Source: Paraburkholderia sp. HP33-1
GTDB taxonomy: Bacteria; Pseudomonadota; Gammaproteobacteria; Burkholderiales; Burkholderiaceae
DNA: 64,000 nt
Assembly: GCF_021390595.1 (NCBI RefSeq)
Contig: NZ_JAJEJR010000001.1
Coordinates: 1,922,001 to 1,986,000 of the forward strand
Reading direction: 5' to 3'
Part shown: positions 8,373 to 16,401 of the stretch, one piece after another
Numbering within the stretch: position 1 is the stretch's first letter
Layout of the letters: the number at the start of each line of letters is the position of its first letter
The notes under the pieces: generated by a model
Databases searched by the model: none
What the model saw: the letters and a program-made list of their open reading frames with translations, nothing else
What the model was told of the DNA's origin: nothing
Translations under genes and position numbers: made by a program

Positions 8373-9554
8373 GTGAAGCGTCCCGGTTCTCCCGCATCGT
8401 CTGCGATGCGCCAGCAGTCTCCTCCATCCCCCCACCGCGGTTTCTCCAGACAAACGTGCGCGCTGGCGCTGGCAGGCGCGCTCGCGCTCGCGGCCTGCTC
8501 GAAGAAGGAAGCCGCGGCGCCCGCGCCGCGCCCGGTGGTCGCGCTCGCCATGCATGCGGACGGCTATGCGCTGCAGGCAGCGTCGCTGCCCGGTGAAGTG
8601 CAGGCGCGCTACTCGACGCCGCTGTCGTTTCGCGTCGCGGGCAAGATCATCGAGCGGCGCGTGCGGCTCGGCGACACCGTGAAGAGCGGCGAAGTCGTCG
8701 CGCTGCTCGACCCGGCCGATGCGCAGAAAAACGCCGCCGCCACGCAGGCGCAACTCGACGCCGCGCAGCACACCCTCGTCTATGCGCAACAGCAGCTCGA
8801 ACGCGACAAGGCGCAAGCCAAAGAGAACCTGATCGCGCCGGCGCAGCTCGAACAGACCACCAACGCGTACGCATCCGCGCTCGCGCAGCGCGATCAGGCG
8901 CAGCAGCAGGCGGCGCTCGCGAACAACCAGTTGCAGTACACGACGCTCGTCGCCGGTCATGCGGGCGTCATCACGGCCGAACAGGCAGACACGGGCCAGA
9001 ACGTGTCGGCGGGTCAGGCCGTCTACAACCTCGCATGGAGCGGCGACGTCGACGTGCTGTGCGACGTGCCCGAAAGCGCCCTCGCGGCGTTCGCGGTTGG
9101 CCAGAACGCGAGCGTCACGCTCTCGGCCCTGGCAGGTCGCAAGTTCAACGCGCGCGTGCGCGAGCTGTCGCCGGCCGCCGATCCGCAAAGCCGCACGTGG
9201 CGCGCGCGTCTGACGCTGATCGATGCCGGCGCCGAGGTGCGTCTCGGCATGACCGCCGACGTCACGCCAGCCGTGCCGCTCGCTCAGGCGGCCGCGCAGC
9301 GCGGCATGTTCACGCTGCCGGTCACCGCGCTGTTCCACGAGGGGCGCGAGCCGGCCGTTTGGGTCGTGCGAGCCGCGGACAATACGCTCGAGCTGCGTCG
9401 CGTGACGGTCACGCGCTACTACGAGCGCACCTTCATCGTGAGCGATGGCCTGAAAGATGGTGAAAGTGTCGTGCTGCAAGGCGTGCACACGGTGAGCGCC
9501 GGCCAGAAAGTCCGCGTGATCGCGCCGCTGCATCCCGAGGACTTCGCTTCATGA
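8373..9554 (+). CDS. RND efflux membrane-fusion lipoprotein (adaptor)
   Basis: The periplasmic adaptor that joins the RND pump to the outer-membrane channel. I chose the GTG at 8373 (after TTGGGG), giving 393 residues. An ATG at 8406 and a TTG at 8292 are alternatives in the same frame. A lipobox, LALAAC (Cys42 from the GTG), marks a lipoprotein. It is followed by a lipoyl half-motif (SFRVAGKIIERRVRLGDTVKSGEVVALLDP), a long alpha-hairpin rich in Gln/Ala (about 100-165), the second lipoyl half and beta-barrel domains. Its stop codon overlaps the pump start. It is controlled by the operator at 8230-8257. Confidence 0.93.
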   Translation: MKRPGSPASSAMRQQSPPSPHRGFSRQTCALALAGALALAACSKKEAAAPAPRPVVALAMHADGYALQAASLPGEVQARYSTPLSFRVAGKIIERRVRLGDTVKSGEVVALLDPADAQKNAAATQAQLDAAQHTLVYAQQQLERDKAQAKENLIAPAQLEQTTNAYASALAQRDQAQQQAALANNQLQYTTLVAGHAGVITAEQADTGQNVSAGQAVYNLAWSGDVDVLCDVPESALAAFAVGQNASVTLSALAGRKFNARVRELSPAADPQSRTWRARLTLIDAGAEVRLGMTADVTPAVPLAQAAAQRGMFTLPVTALFHEGREPAVWVVRAADNTLELRRVTVTRYYERTFIVSDGLKDGESVVLQGVHTVSAGQKVRVIAPLHPEDFAS

Positions 9555-12500
9555 GCACAGCGCACGACGAAGGACGCTTCAACCTGTCCGCGTGGGCGCT
9601 GCGTCATCAGGCGCTGGTGGTCTTTCTGATCGCGCTCGCCACCGCGTTCGGCATCCTCGCGTACACACGGCTCGCGCAGTCCGAAGACCCGCCCTTCACG
9701 TTCCGCGTGATGGTGATCCGTACGTTCTGGCCAGGCGCCACCGCGCGCCAGGTGCAGGATCAACTGACCGACCGCATCGGCCGCAAGCTGCAGGAAACGC
9801 CGTATATCGACTTCGTGCGCAGCTACTCGCGCCCCGGCGAATCGCTGATCTTCTTTACGATGAAGGACTCGGCGCCAGTGAGCCAGGTGCCCGAGACGTG
9901 GTACCAGGTGCGCAAGAAAGTCGGCGATATCGCGTCGACCTTGCCGCCGGGCATCCAGGGCCCGTTCTTCAACGACGAATTCGGCGACGTCTACACGAAC
10001 ATCTACACGCTCGAAGGCGACGGCTTTTCCGCCGCGCAACTGCACGATTACGCGGACCAGCTGCGCACGGTGCTGCTGCGGGTGCCGGGCGTCGGCAAGG
10101 TCGATTACTTCGGCGACCCCGATCAGCACATCTTCATCGAGATCGCGAACACGCAGTTGACGCGCCTCGGCATCTCGCCGCAGCAGCTCGGCCAGGCGAT
10201 CAACGCGCAGAACACGATCGCGCCCGCGGGTACGCTGACCACCAAGGACGACCGCGTGTTCGTGCGTCCGAGCGGCCAGTTCAACGACGTCAACGCGCTC
10301 GCCGACATGCTGATCCGCATCAACAACCGCACGTTCCGTCTCGGCGACATCGCGACGATCAGGCGCGGCTACGACGACCCGGTCGTCACGCAGATGCGCT
10401 TCGGCGGCAAGCCGGTGCTCGGCATCGGCGTGACGATGCAGCCGGGCGGCGACGTGATCCGCCTTGGCCGCGCGCTCGATCAGCAGATGACCCAACTGCG
10501 CGCCGCACTGCCCGTCGGTTTGAATCTCGTGGAAGTATCGAGCATGCCGCACGCGGTCGCGCGCTCGGTCAACGACTTCCTCGAAGCGGTCGCCGAAGCC
10601 GTTGCGATCGTGCTGATCGTGAGCCTCGTCTCGCTAGGCGTGCGCACGGGGATGGTCGTCGTGATCTCGATTCCGGTGGTGCTCGCGGTCACCGCACTGT
10701 GCATGTACCTGTTCGACATCGGTCTGCACAAGGTGTCGCTCGGCACACTCGTGCTCGCGCTCGGCCTGCTCGTCGACGATGCGATCATCGCGGTCGAAAT
10801 GATGTCTGTGAAACTAGAGCAAGGCTGGAGCCGCGCGCGCGCCGCAGCCTTCGCGTACACGAGTACCGCGTTTCCGATGCTGACGGGCACCCTCGTGACC
10901 GTGTCGGGCTTCCTGCCGATCGCGCTTGCGAAATCGAGCACCGGCGAGTACACGCGCTCGATCTTCGAGGTGTCCGCGATCGCGCTGATCGCGTCGTGGT
11001 TCGCGGCGGTCGTGCTGATTCCGCTGCTCGGCTATCACATGCTGCCGGAGCGCAAACGCCACGCGCATGAGCCCGACGACCACGAGCACGACATCTACGA
11101 CACGCGCTTTTACACGCGTCTGCGCGGCTGGATCGGCTGGTGCATCGAGCGGCGCTTCGTCGTGCTCGCGATCACCGTGCTGCTGTTCGTGATCGCGATG
11201 GCCGGCTTCTCGCTGGTGCCGCAGCAGTTCTTCCCGAGCTCGGACCGGCCGGAATTGCTGGTGGACGTGCGGCTGCCCGAAGGCGCGTCGTTCGACGCCA
11301 CGTTGCGTCAGGCCCAACGCCTCGAAAAAGCGCTGCAGGGCCGCCCCGAGATCGATCACACGGTCAGTTTCGTCGGCACGGGCGCGCCGCGCTTCTATCT
11401 GCCGCTCGATCAGCAATTGCAGCAGCCGAACTTCGCGCAGTTCGTGATCACCGCGAAGTCGGTCAAGGATCGCGAGAAGCTCGCGCAGTGGCTCGAACCG
11501 GAGTTATTCAACAACTTCCCGGCGATCCGCACGCGCCTGTCGCGCCTCGAGAACGGGCCGCCGGTCGGCTATCCGGTGCAGTTCCGCGTGAGCGGCGACG
11601 ACATCGCGACCGTGCGCTCGATCGCCGAACGGGTGGCCGCGACGATGCGCGCGAATCGCGGCACGCGCAACGTGCAGTTCGACTGGGACGAACCCGCCGA
11701 GCGCTCGGCGCGCTTCGAGATCGACCAGAAACGCGCGCGCGAGCTCGGCGTGACTTCCGAAGACATCTCCAGCTTCCTCGCCTTGACGATGTCCGGGTAC
11801 ACCGTCACGCAGTATCGCGAGCGCGACAAACTGATCAGCGTGGATCTGCGCGCGCCGCGCGCGGAACGCGTCGACCCGTCGCAGCTGACCGCGCTCGCGA
11901 TGCCGACGCCGAATGGCCCGGTGCCGCTCGGCACGCTCGGGCATCTGCGCAACGACCTCGAATACGGGGTGATCTGGGAGCGCGACCGTCAGCCGACCAT
12001 CACCGTACAGTCAGACGTCATGGCCGGCGCGCAAGGCATCGACGTCACCCATGCGGTGGACCGCGTGCTCGGCCCGATCCGCGCGTCGCTGCCGGTCGGC
12101 TACCGGATCGAGATCGGCGGCTCGGTCGAGGAAAGCGGCAAGGGCCAGACATCGATCTACGCGCAGTTGCCGATCATGGTGATCGCCGTGCTCACGCTGC
12201 TGATGATCCAGCTGCAGAGCTTCGCGCGCGTGCTGATGGTCGTGCTGACCGCGCCGCTAGGCCTGATCGGCGTCGTGCTCACCTTGCTGCTGTTCGGCAA
12301 GCCATTCGGCTTTGTCGCGATGCTCGGCGTGATCGCGATGTTCGGCATCATCATGCGCAACTCGGTGATTCTCGTCGATCAGATCGAGCAGGACATCGCG
12401 TCGGGGCAGAAGCGTTTCGATGCGATCGTCGGCGCGACCGTGCGGCGGTTCCGGCCGATCACGCTGACCGCCGCAGCCGCCGTGCTCGCGCTGATCCCGC

Positions 12501-12679
12501 TGTTGCGCTCGAACTTCTTCGGGCCGATGGCGACCGCGCTGATGGGCGGCATCACGAGCGCGACGATCCTGACGCTGTTCTATCTACCCGCGTTGTACGC
12601 CGCGTCGTTCCGCGTGCGCACCGACGAGCGCGAGCCGCCCGCGCCGACCGGTTCCGGCGCCCCGTACACGGGTAACTGA
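9551..12679 (+). CDS. RND-family multidrug efflux pump (AcrB/HAE1 type)
   Basis: A 1042-residue inner-membrane proton/drug antiporter, the normal length for the family. TM1 is near residues 15-35. Two large periplasmic loops follow TM1 and TM7. The TM4 segment LGLLVDDAIIAVEMM carries the Asp pair of the proton relay, and the TM10-12 region includes LGVIAMFGIIMRNSVILVDQI. Early features such as AQSEDPPFTFRVMVI resemble the TriC/MexK-like side of the family rather than classical AcrB. The start overlaps the adaptor stop by four bases (ATGA), which implies coupled translation. The substrates are unknown. Confidence 0.95.
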   Translation: MSTAHDEGRFNLSAWALRHQALVVFLIALATAFGILAYTRLAQSEDPPFTFRVMVIRTFWPGATARQVQDQLTDRIGRKLQETPYIDFVRSYSRPGESLIFFTMKDSAPVSQVPETWYQVRKKVGDIASTLPPGIQGPFFNDEFGDVYTNIYTLEGDGFSAAQLHDYADQLRTVLLRVPGVGKVDYFGDPDQHIFIEIANTQLTRLGISPQQLGQAINAQNTIAPAGTLTTKDDRVFVRPSGQFNDVNALADMLIRINNRTFRLGDIATIRRGYDDPVVTQMRFGGKPVLGIGVTMQPGGDVIRLGRALDQQMTQLRAALPVGLNLVEVSSMPHAVARSVNDFLEAVAEAVAIVLIVSLVSLGVRTGMVVVISIPVVLAVTALCMYLFDIGLHKVSLGTLVLALGLLVDDAIIAVEMMSVKLEQGWSRARAAAFAYTSTAFPMLTGTLVTVSGFLPIALAKSSTGEYTRSIFEVSAIALIASWFAAVVLIPLLGYHMLPERKRHAHEPDDHEHDIYDTRFYTRLRGWIGWCIERRFVVLAITVLLFVIAMAGFSLVPQQFFPSSDRPELLVDVRLPEGASFDATLRQAQRLEKALQGRPEIDHTVSFVGTGAPRFYLPLDQQLQQPNFAQFVITAKSVKDREKLAQWLEPELFNNFPAIRTRLSRLENGPPVGYPVQFRVSGDDIATVRSIAERVAATMRANRGTRNVQFDWDEPAERSARFEIDQKRARELGVTSEDISSFLALTMSGYTVTQYRERDKLISVDLRAPRAERVDPSQLTALAMPTPNGPVPLGTLGHLRNDLEYGVIWERDRQPTITVQSDVMAGAQGIDVTHAVDRVLGPIRASLPVGYRIEIGGSVEESGKGQTSIYAQLPIMVIAVLTLLMIQLQSFARVLMVVLTAPLGLIGVVLTLLLFGKPFGFVAMLGVIAMFGIIMRNSVILVDQIEQDIASGQKRFDAIVGATVRRFRPITLTAAAAVLALIPLLRSNFFGPMATALMGGITSATILTLFYLPALYAASFRVRTDEREPPAPTGSGAPYTGN

Positions 12680-12681
12680 GC

Positions 12682-14277
12682 ATGAGTACGAGCATGACTA
12701 TTTCTGCCCTCTCTCAACGCGCACGCTTCGACGCGCTGGTCCGTACCACGATTGCCGCGAGCATCGCGAGCCTCACCTGTATGCTCACGGCCTGCTCGTT
12801 CGGGCCAAACGGTGACGCGCCCGCGATGCCGCAGCCCGCGCACTACGGCGCCGAGGCGCTGCCGACGCAAACCGTGCCCGCGCAAGGCGTCACGCAGCAG
12901 TTCGTGAGCGGCGCGCAGCCGGTGCCCGAATGGTGGAAGCTATACCGCTCGGATGCGCTGAACGCGCTCGTCGACGAAGGCCTGCGCAATAGTCCGACGC
13001 TCGCCGCAACTGACCGCAGTCTCGCCGCCGCGCGCGAGCAACTGCGCGCGCAGATCGGCAGCTCGCTGCTGCCGACCATCGACGCCGGCGGCCAGGTCAC
13101 CCGCAATCGCGCGCTCGCGATTCCCGAGATCGGACCCAACACGTTTCTGTACAACGTGTTCGTCGGCCAACTGCAGGCGCACTACACGTTCGATCTGTTC
13201 GGCGCCTCGCGTCTCGCGAACGCGGCGCTCGCCGCGCGCGTGAACGTGCAGGTCTACCAGCTCGATGCGGCACGACGCGCGCTTGCCGCGAACATCGTGA
13301 CCGCGACGATCACGAGTGCCGCGCTGCACGCGCAGATCGACACGACCGAGCGGCTCGTGACCCTCGCCAACGATCAGGCGCGCGATACCGGGCGACGCTT
13401 TGAGCTCGGCGCGGTATCGCATGCCGATCTGCTGAACGCGCAGCAAAGCGCGGCGAGCGTGGCGGCGAGTCTGCCGGCGCTGAGGCAACAGTGGCTGACG
13501 ACGCGTCACGCGCTCGCGGTGCTGCTCGGCCGCACGCCCGATGCCGCGCCGGATGACATCGATCTCGCACAACTGCATGTACCCGAGCAGGTGCCGGTCG
13601 TCGTGCCGTCGGAGCTGCTGCGCACGCGGCCCGATATTCAGGCAGCCGACGCCGCGCTGAAGGCCGCCTCGGCCGATGTCGGCGCCGCGACCGCGCAGAT
13701 GTTCCCGAGCCTGTCGCTGTCCGCGTCGATGGGACAAGGCGGCTTTAGCTGGCCGGTCGCGGTGTCGGGTGCGGGGGCGATCTGGAGCATCGGCGCGGCG
13801 CTGTCGCAACCGCTGTTTCATGGCGGCGCGCTCGTCGCGCAGCGCCGCGCGGCGCAGCACACGTACGAGGCGAGCGTGTCGCAATACAAGCAGACCGTGC
13901 TGGCCGCGTTCCAGAATGTCGCCGATACGCTCGCCTCGCTCGAGCACGACGCACAGTCGCTCGATGCCGCGAACGTCGCCGCGCGCTCGGCGCAAGGTGT
14001 GTTCAACGAGACATCGGCACGCTATCGGCTGGGGGCGCTGCCCGTCGCGTCGACGCGTTCGAGCGAGCAGCAATGGCGCAATGCGCAGCTCGACGAGATC
14101 CGCTATACGAGCGCGCGGCTGACCGATACGGCCGCGCTGTTTCAGGCGATGGGGAATCCGCCGGTCGATCAGGGCGGTGCGCCGGGCGCTTCGGGGGCGG
14201 CTATTTCTGCTCCCGCTTCTGCTTCTGCTTCTGCTTCTGAGTCTGTCGGTACAACGAACACAACCGCATCCAATTAA
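12682..14277 (+). CDS. NodT/OprM-type outer-membrane efflux lipoprotein
   Basis: The outer-membrane channel of the tripartite pump, starting two bases after the pump gene stop. Residues 1-38 form a lipoprotein signal with lipobox LTAC (Cys38). The body has two OEP repeats: PEWWKLYRSDALNALVDEGL with YTFDLFG at the start, and LLRTRPDIQAADAALKAASADVGAATAQMFPSLSLSA at the second. Such proteins form trimeric beta-barrels with a long periplasmic alpha-tunnel. The 531-residue length is slightly above the family norm because of a low-complexity Ala/Ser tail (after about 495) encoded by a hexanucleotide repeat. Confidence 0.94.
   Translation: MSTSMTISALSQRARFDALVRTTIAASIASLTCMLTACSFGPNGDAPAMPQPAHYGAEALPTQTVPAQGVTQQFVSGAQPVPEWWKLYRSDALNALVDEGLRNSPTLAATDRSLAAAREQLRAQIGSSLLPTIDAGGQVTRNRALAIPEIGPNTFLYNVFVGQLQAHYTFDLFGASRLANAALAARVNVQVYQLDAARRALAANIVTATITSAALHAQIDTTERLVTLANDQARDTGRRFELGAVSHADLLNAQQSAASVAASLPALRQQWLTTRHALAVLLGRTPDAAPDDIDLAQLHVPEQVPVVVPSELLRTRPDIQAADAALKAASADVGAATAQMFPSLSLSASMGQGGFSWPVAVSGAGAIWSIGAALSQPLFHGGALVAQRRAAQHTYEASVSQYKQTVLAAFQNVADTLASLEHDAQSLDAANVAARSAQGVFNETSARYRLGALPVASTRSSEQQWRNAQLDEIRYTSARLTDTAALFQAMGNPPVDQGGAPGASGAAISAPASASASASESVGTTNTTASN
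14215..14238 (+). repeat. (GCTTCT)4 hexanucleotide repeat
   Basis: Four perfect tandem copies of GCTTCT inside the 3' end of the outer-membrane factor gene encode Ala-Ser repeats. Because the unit is a multiple of three, a change in copy number would lengthen or shorten the tail without a frameshift. Confidence 0.8.
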
Positions 14278-14289
14278 GACGGAACCCTA

Positions 14290-14853
14290 TCAGTTCGGCC
14301 CCACCATCAAGCACGACAAGACCTGACGCTCGGGCAACGGAGAATTGCTCCAGTCGGCCAGGCCTCTCTTCTGGAATTCTTCCACGGATCGATAGCCACT
14401 TACGTTCCAGTTATAACCGCTCGCGTGTTCAATCTCCACGACCTCGAAGCGGCATTGACTGCTGCGCTTCTTAAGGCGAAAAACAATTCGTCTGTGCTTA
14501 CCGCCAAAATTCTGTTCGAGCACCTCGTATTGCACTGGCTTGCAAACACTGAACGCCGAATTCCATTCGATGGTTCTGGGGCGTACTACAAGCGATCCCG
14601 AACACGCTCGGCCTGTTCCATCAAACTTGCCTGAAAATGGTTTGTCCGCCGCGGCTGCGCTGATAACGAAGCTTCCGACGAGGAGCGGAAGTATTCCCTT
14701 CATTGCGTACATGAGGGTCCGCACGACCTCGAGCGTGTTCAGTGAAGAGCGAGTACCTGCGCTGCCCGCCTCAAGAAACGATAGATCGCCGGCTAACATG
14801 GCCTGTGCCACTGCCACCAAACGGCGGCGCGTCAAGGTTTCATTCTCATTCAT
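14290..14853 (-). CDS. Secreted Cys-containing hypothetical protein, possibly fused to a foreign N-terminus
   Basis: The 187-codon frame looks composite. Residues 1-48 (MNENETLTRRRLVAVAQAML and on) read like the N-terminal helix of a cytosolic immunity-type or DUF2489-like protein. From Met51 (start 14703) a typical signal peptide begins (MKGILPLLVGSFVISAAAA), followed by a mature part with four Cys (in ACSGS, VCKPV, QCRFE, SCLMV) that could form two disulfides. The ATG at 14853 overlaps the stop of an upstream frame (ATGA). I do not recognise the mature domain. The true start may be 14703, with the upstream codons a remnant. It lies on the opposite strand to the efflux operon. Confidence 0.5.
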   Translation of the reverse strand: MNENETLTRRRLVAVAQAMLAGDLSFLEAGSAGTRSSLNTLEVVRTLMYAMKGILPLLVGSFVISAAAADKPFSGKFDGTGRACSGSLVVRPRTIEWNSAFSVCKPVQYEVLEQNFGGKHRRIVFRLKKRSSQCRFEVVEIEHASGYNWNVSGYRSVEEFQKRGLADWSNSPLPERQVLSCLMVGPN

Positions 14854-15188
14854 GTCACACCGTCATTCATTTCGCATATGGACAAAGACATGAGTGTGTC
14901 GCCGTTCTGTTTGAAGTCGTTGCCCGGATAGGCACCGATCAAATAAACACTCCACGACAGGTTGTCCTGTACATGGGCGACGGCCCAATCGCGCATCCAA
15001 CCAAACCTGGGATTCCGTATGGAATGCGGCGCACTTATCCCCAGTTCGTGTTGATGAGCCTGTTGAAAACTATCTGAAAAACGGGCTAACGCATTGAGCG
15101 CGCGAGGATTTGTCGATGAGGCGCGAAATCGCACAGCGGGTGCCGCGAGACGGCTTTGTCTATCGCGCAAGCACCTGGGATGCCTCAA
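14850..15188 (-). pseudogene. Possible gene remnant
   Basis: An open frame of 112 codons whose last third (RFGWMRDWAVAHVQDNLSW, then DFKQNGDTLMSLS) looks protein-like. The first part is Arg/Ala/Ser-rich and crosses a repeated 36-bp element. Its stop overlaps the next start by ATGA. I read it as the surviving 3' end of a gene whose beginning has been replaced. No family is recognised, and chance cannot be ruled out. Confidence 0.25.
15035..15070 (+). repeat. 36-bp direct repeat, copy A
   Basis: It begins TTATCCCCAGTTCGTGTTGA and matches the copy at 15191-15226 at 29 of 36 positions. The first nine bases differ from the DnaA-box consensus TTATCCACA at one position. Confidence 0.6.
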
Positions 15189-15190
15189 CG

Positions 15191-15226
15191 TTATCCCCAG
15201 TTTGTGTTGACAGACTTGTTGATAAC
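15191..15226 (+). repeat. 36-bp direct repeat, copy B
   Basis: The second copy, 156 bases after the first, begins TTATCCCCAGTTTGTGTTGA and ends GTTGATAAC. Including the preceding G it is bounded by GTTATC and GATAAC, so it is also weakly palindromic. The stretch between this copy and the DUF1493 gene end (15227-15360) shows nothing else I can support. Confidence 0.6.
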
Positions 15227-15360
15227 CCTGGGGCGAAGCGCCTAAGTGCTTGAAGCGAATCGCTTTGCCTTGCGCGTTCCGCGGGGAAGCAATTTCGGAG
15301 CAACCGAGTCAACGAAAGGTCGGTTCATGCGCCGGCAGAACAAATATGCGTGGCCGTTCG

Positions 15361-15732
15361 TCAAGTGTGCCTGCCCGTGGCAGCCTCGATTTCGGCGGTA
15401 TCCCACCGACCTCGGCGCGTTGCTTCGAGCAGCATGCCAAGGGTCAATGGGACCAGCGGCTCGCGCCTGAGCCGATTCGAGAACAGCCCGAGGAATGACG
15501 ATAGCAACGCTTGCCCCTCCGGGCTGAAGTATCGGCGGAACGGGAAACCAGCGACGTCGACGTGAAACTCCTTCGCCCAGTTCTCGATGAACTCCGCACC
15601 GTCCTGTCCCGTCACACCGAGATCCTGCTCCAGGCGGGTCTCAGGCTTCAGCTCCAACTGCCCGCCAAACAATGGCCGACCCAGTTCTTCACGGGCAAAC
15701 GCTTCAAACTTCACCCAAGTATCATCGCTCAT
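15361..15732 (-). CDS. DUF1493 family protein
   Basis: A 123-residue protein matching DUF1493: an N-terminal helical part (WVKFEAFAREELG), then LKPETRLEQDLGVTGQDGAEFIENWAKEF, in which the DLG-x-G-DG stretch resembles the acyl-carrier-protein helix II region, and a hydrophobic C-terminal half (PLTLGMLLEATRRGRWD). A phosphopantetheine Ser is not in place (GQDG rather than DS), so carrier activity is doubtful. Its start overlaps the stop of the STM2901-like gene by ATGA, so the two are translated together. The function is unknown. Similar pairs occur in enterobacterial accessory regions. Confidence 0.75.
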   Translation of the reverse strand: MSDDTWVKFEAFAREELGRPLFGGQLELKPETRLEQDLGVTGQDGAEFIENWAKEFHVDVAGFPFRRYFSPEGQALLSSFLGLFSNRLRREPLVPLTLGMLLEATRRGRWDTAEIEAATGRHT

Positions 15733-16163
15733 CCCAACACCCGATCCGCCGGTTGAACGAGTCTGTTATAAGCCGTGATCGATCGGCGCAGAATCTGGAA
15801 TGCCTCGGCCGCCATGAATACCTCGCCGACGATCGGAATAGTGCGACCGACCCAAGCGCCCAGGTTTCGAGTGAATGCAATTTTCATCCCCCGCAGACCG
15901 ACACCCGTAATCATCGGCAAGCGCATCGCCACGCGATTCGGCAAAACGCGCCGTGACACCATTGATGCGACGGAGGTTCCTTTAGTCGCCCCGGCGACCT
16001 TGCCCGATACCGGGACGTCTGCCTGACCAAGCAATATCGCCGCCACGCCCGCCAGATCCGTCAATCCAAGCTCCTTGCGCGCCTCCTCCAGAGTGACATA
16101 GAAGAAAAGTTCAGGGGGAGTCAGGCCCGTGTGTATCCCGTATGTGTAACGATTGTTGCCCAT
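15729..16163 (-). CDS. STM2901-like protein
   Basis: A 144-residue protein with N-terminal features (GLTPPELFFYVTLEEARKEL, then LAGVAAILLGQ) and hydrophobic Gly/Val-rich C-terminal segments (MITGVGLRGMKI; TIPIVGEVFMAAEAFQI) that resemble the STM2901 family of Salmonella. It probably associates with membranes. It is the first gene of a two-gene operon with DUF1493, overlapping by four bases. STM2901-like and DUF1493 genes tend to occur together, which strengthens both calls. Role unknown; toxin, immunity or adaptor functions are all possible. The 238 bases up to the next gene hold no recognised element. Confidence 0.6.
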   Translation of the reverse strand: MGNNRYTYGIHTGLTPPELFFYVTLEEARKELGLTDLAGVAAILLGQADVPVSGKVAGATKGTSVASMVSRRVLPNRVAMRLPMITGVGLRGMKIAFTRNLGAWVGRTIPIVGEVFMAAEAFQILRRSITAYNRLVQPADRVLG

Positions 16164-16401
16164 TCTTCTTCCTGTTATGAACCAAGCGCGACGCTTTGCG
16201 GGCTCTTGCGCGGTAGACCGTTAAATAGCCTGCCAAATTAACAGGCAACGGGAGGACAAGGAATGGGCGACGGATGATTTTCAGACACCGATGAATTCGC
16301 GCACGCAGCGCGCAAAGAAGAATCTGGTCAGGAATCCGACCTGGAGGGTTCAACCCGTGCGCGGCCTGCCGAAGCCAACCGCGCACGCATTGTCAAAGAC
16401 A

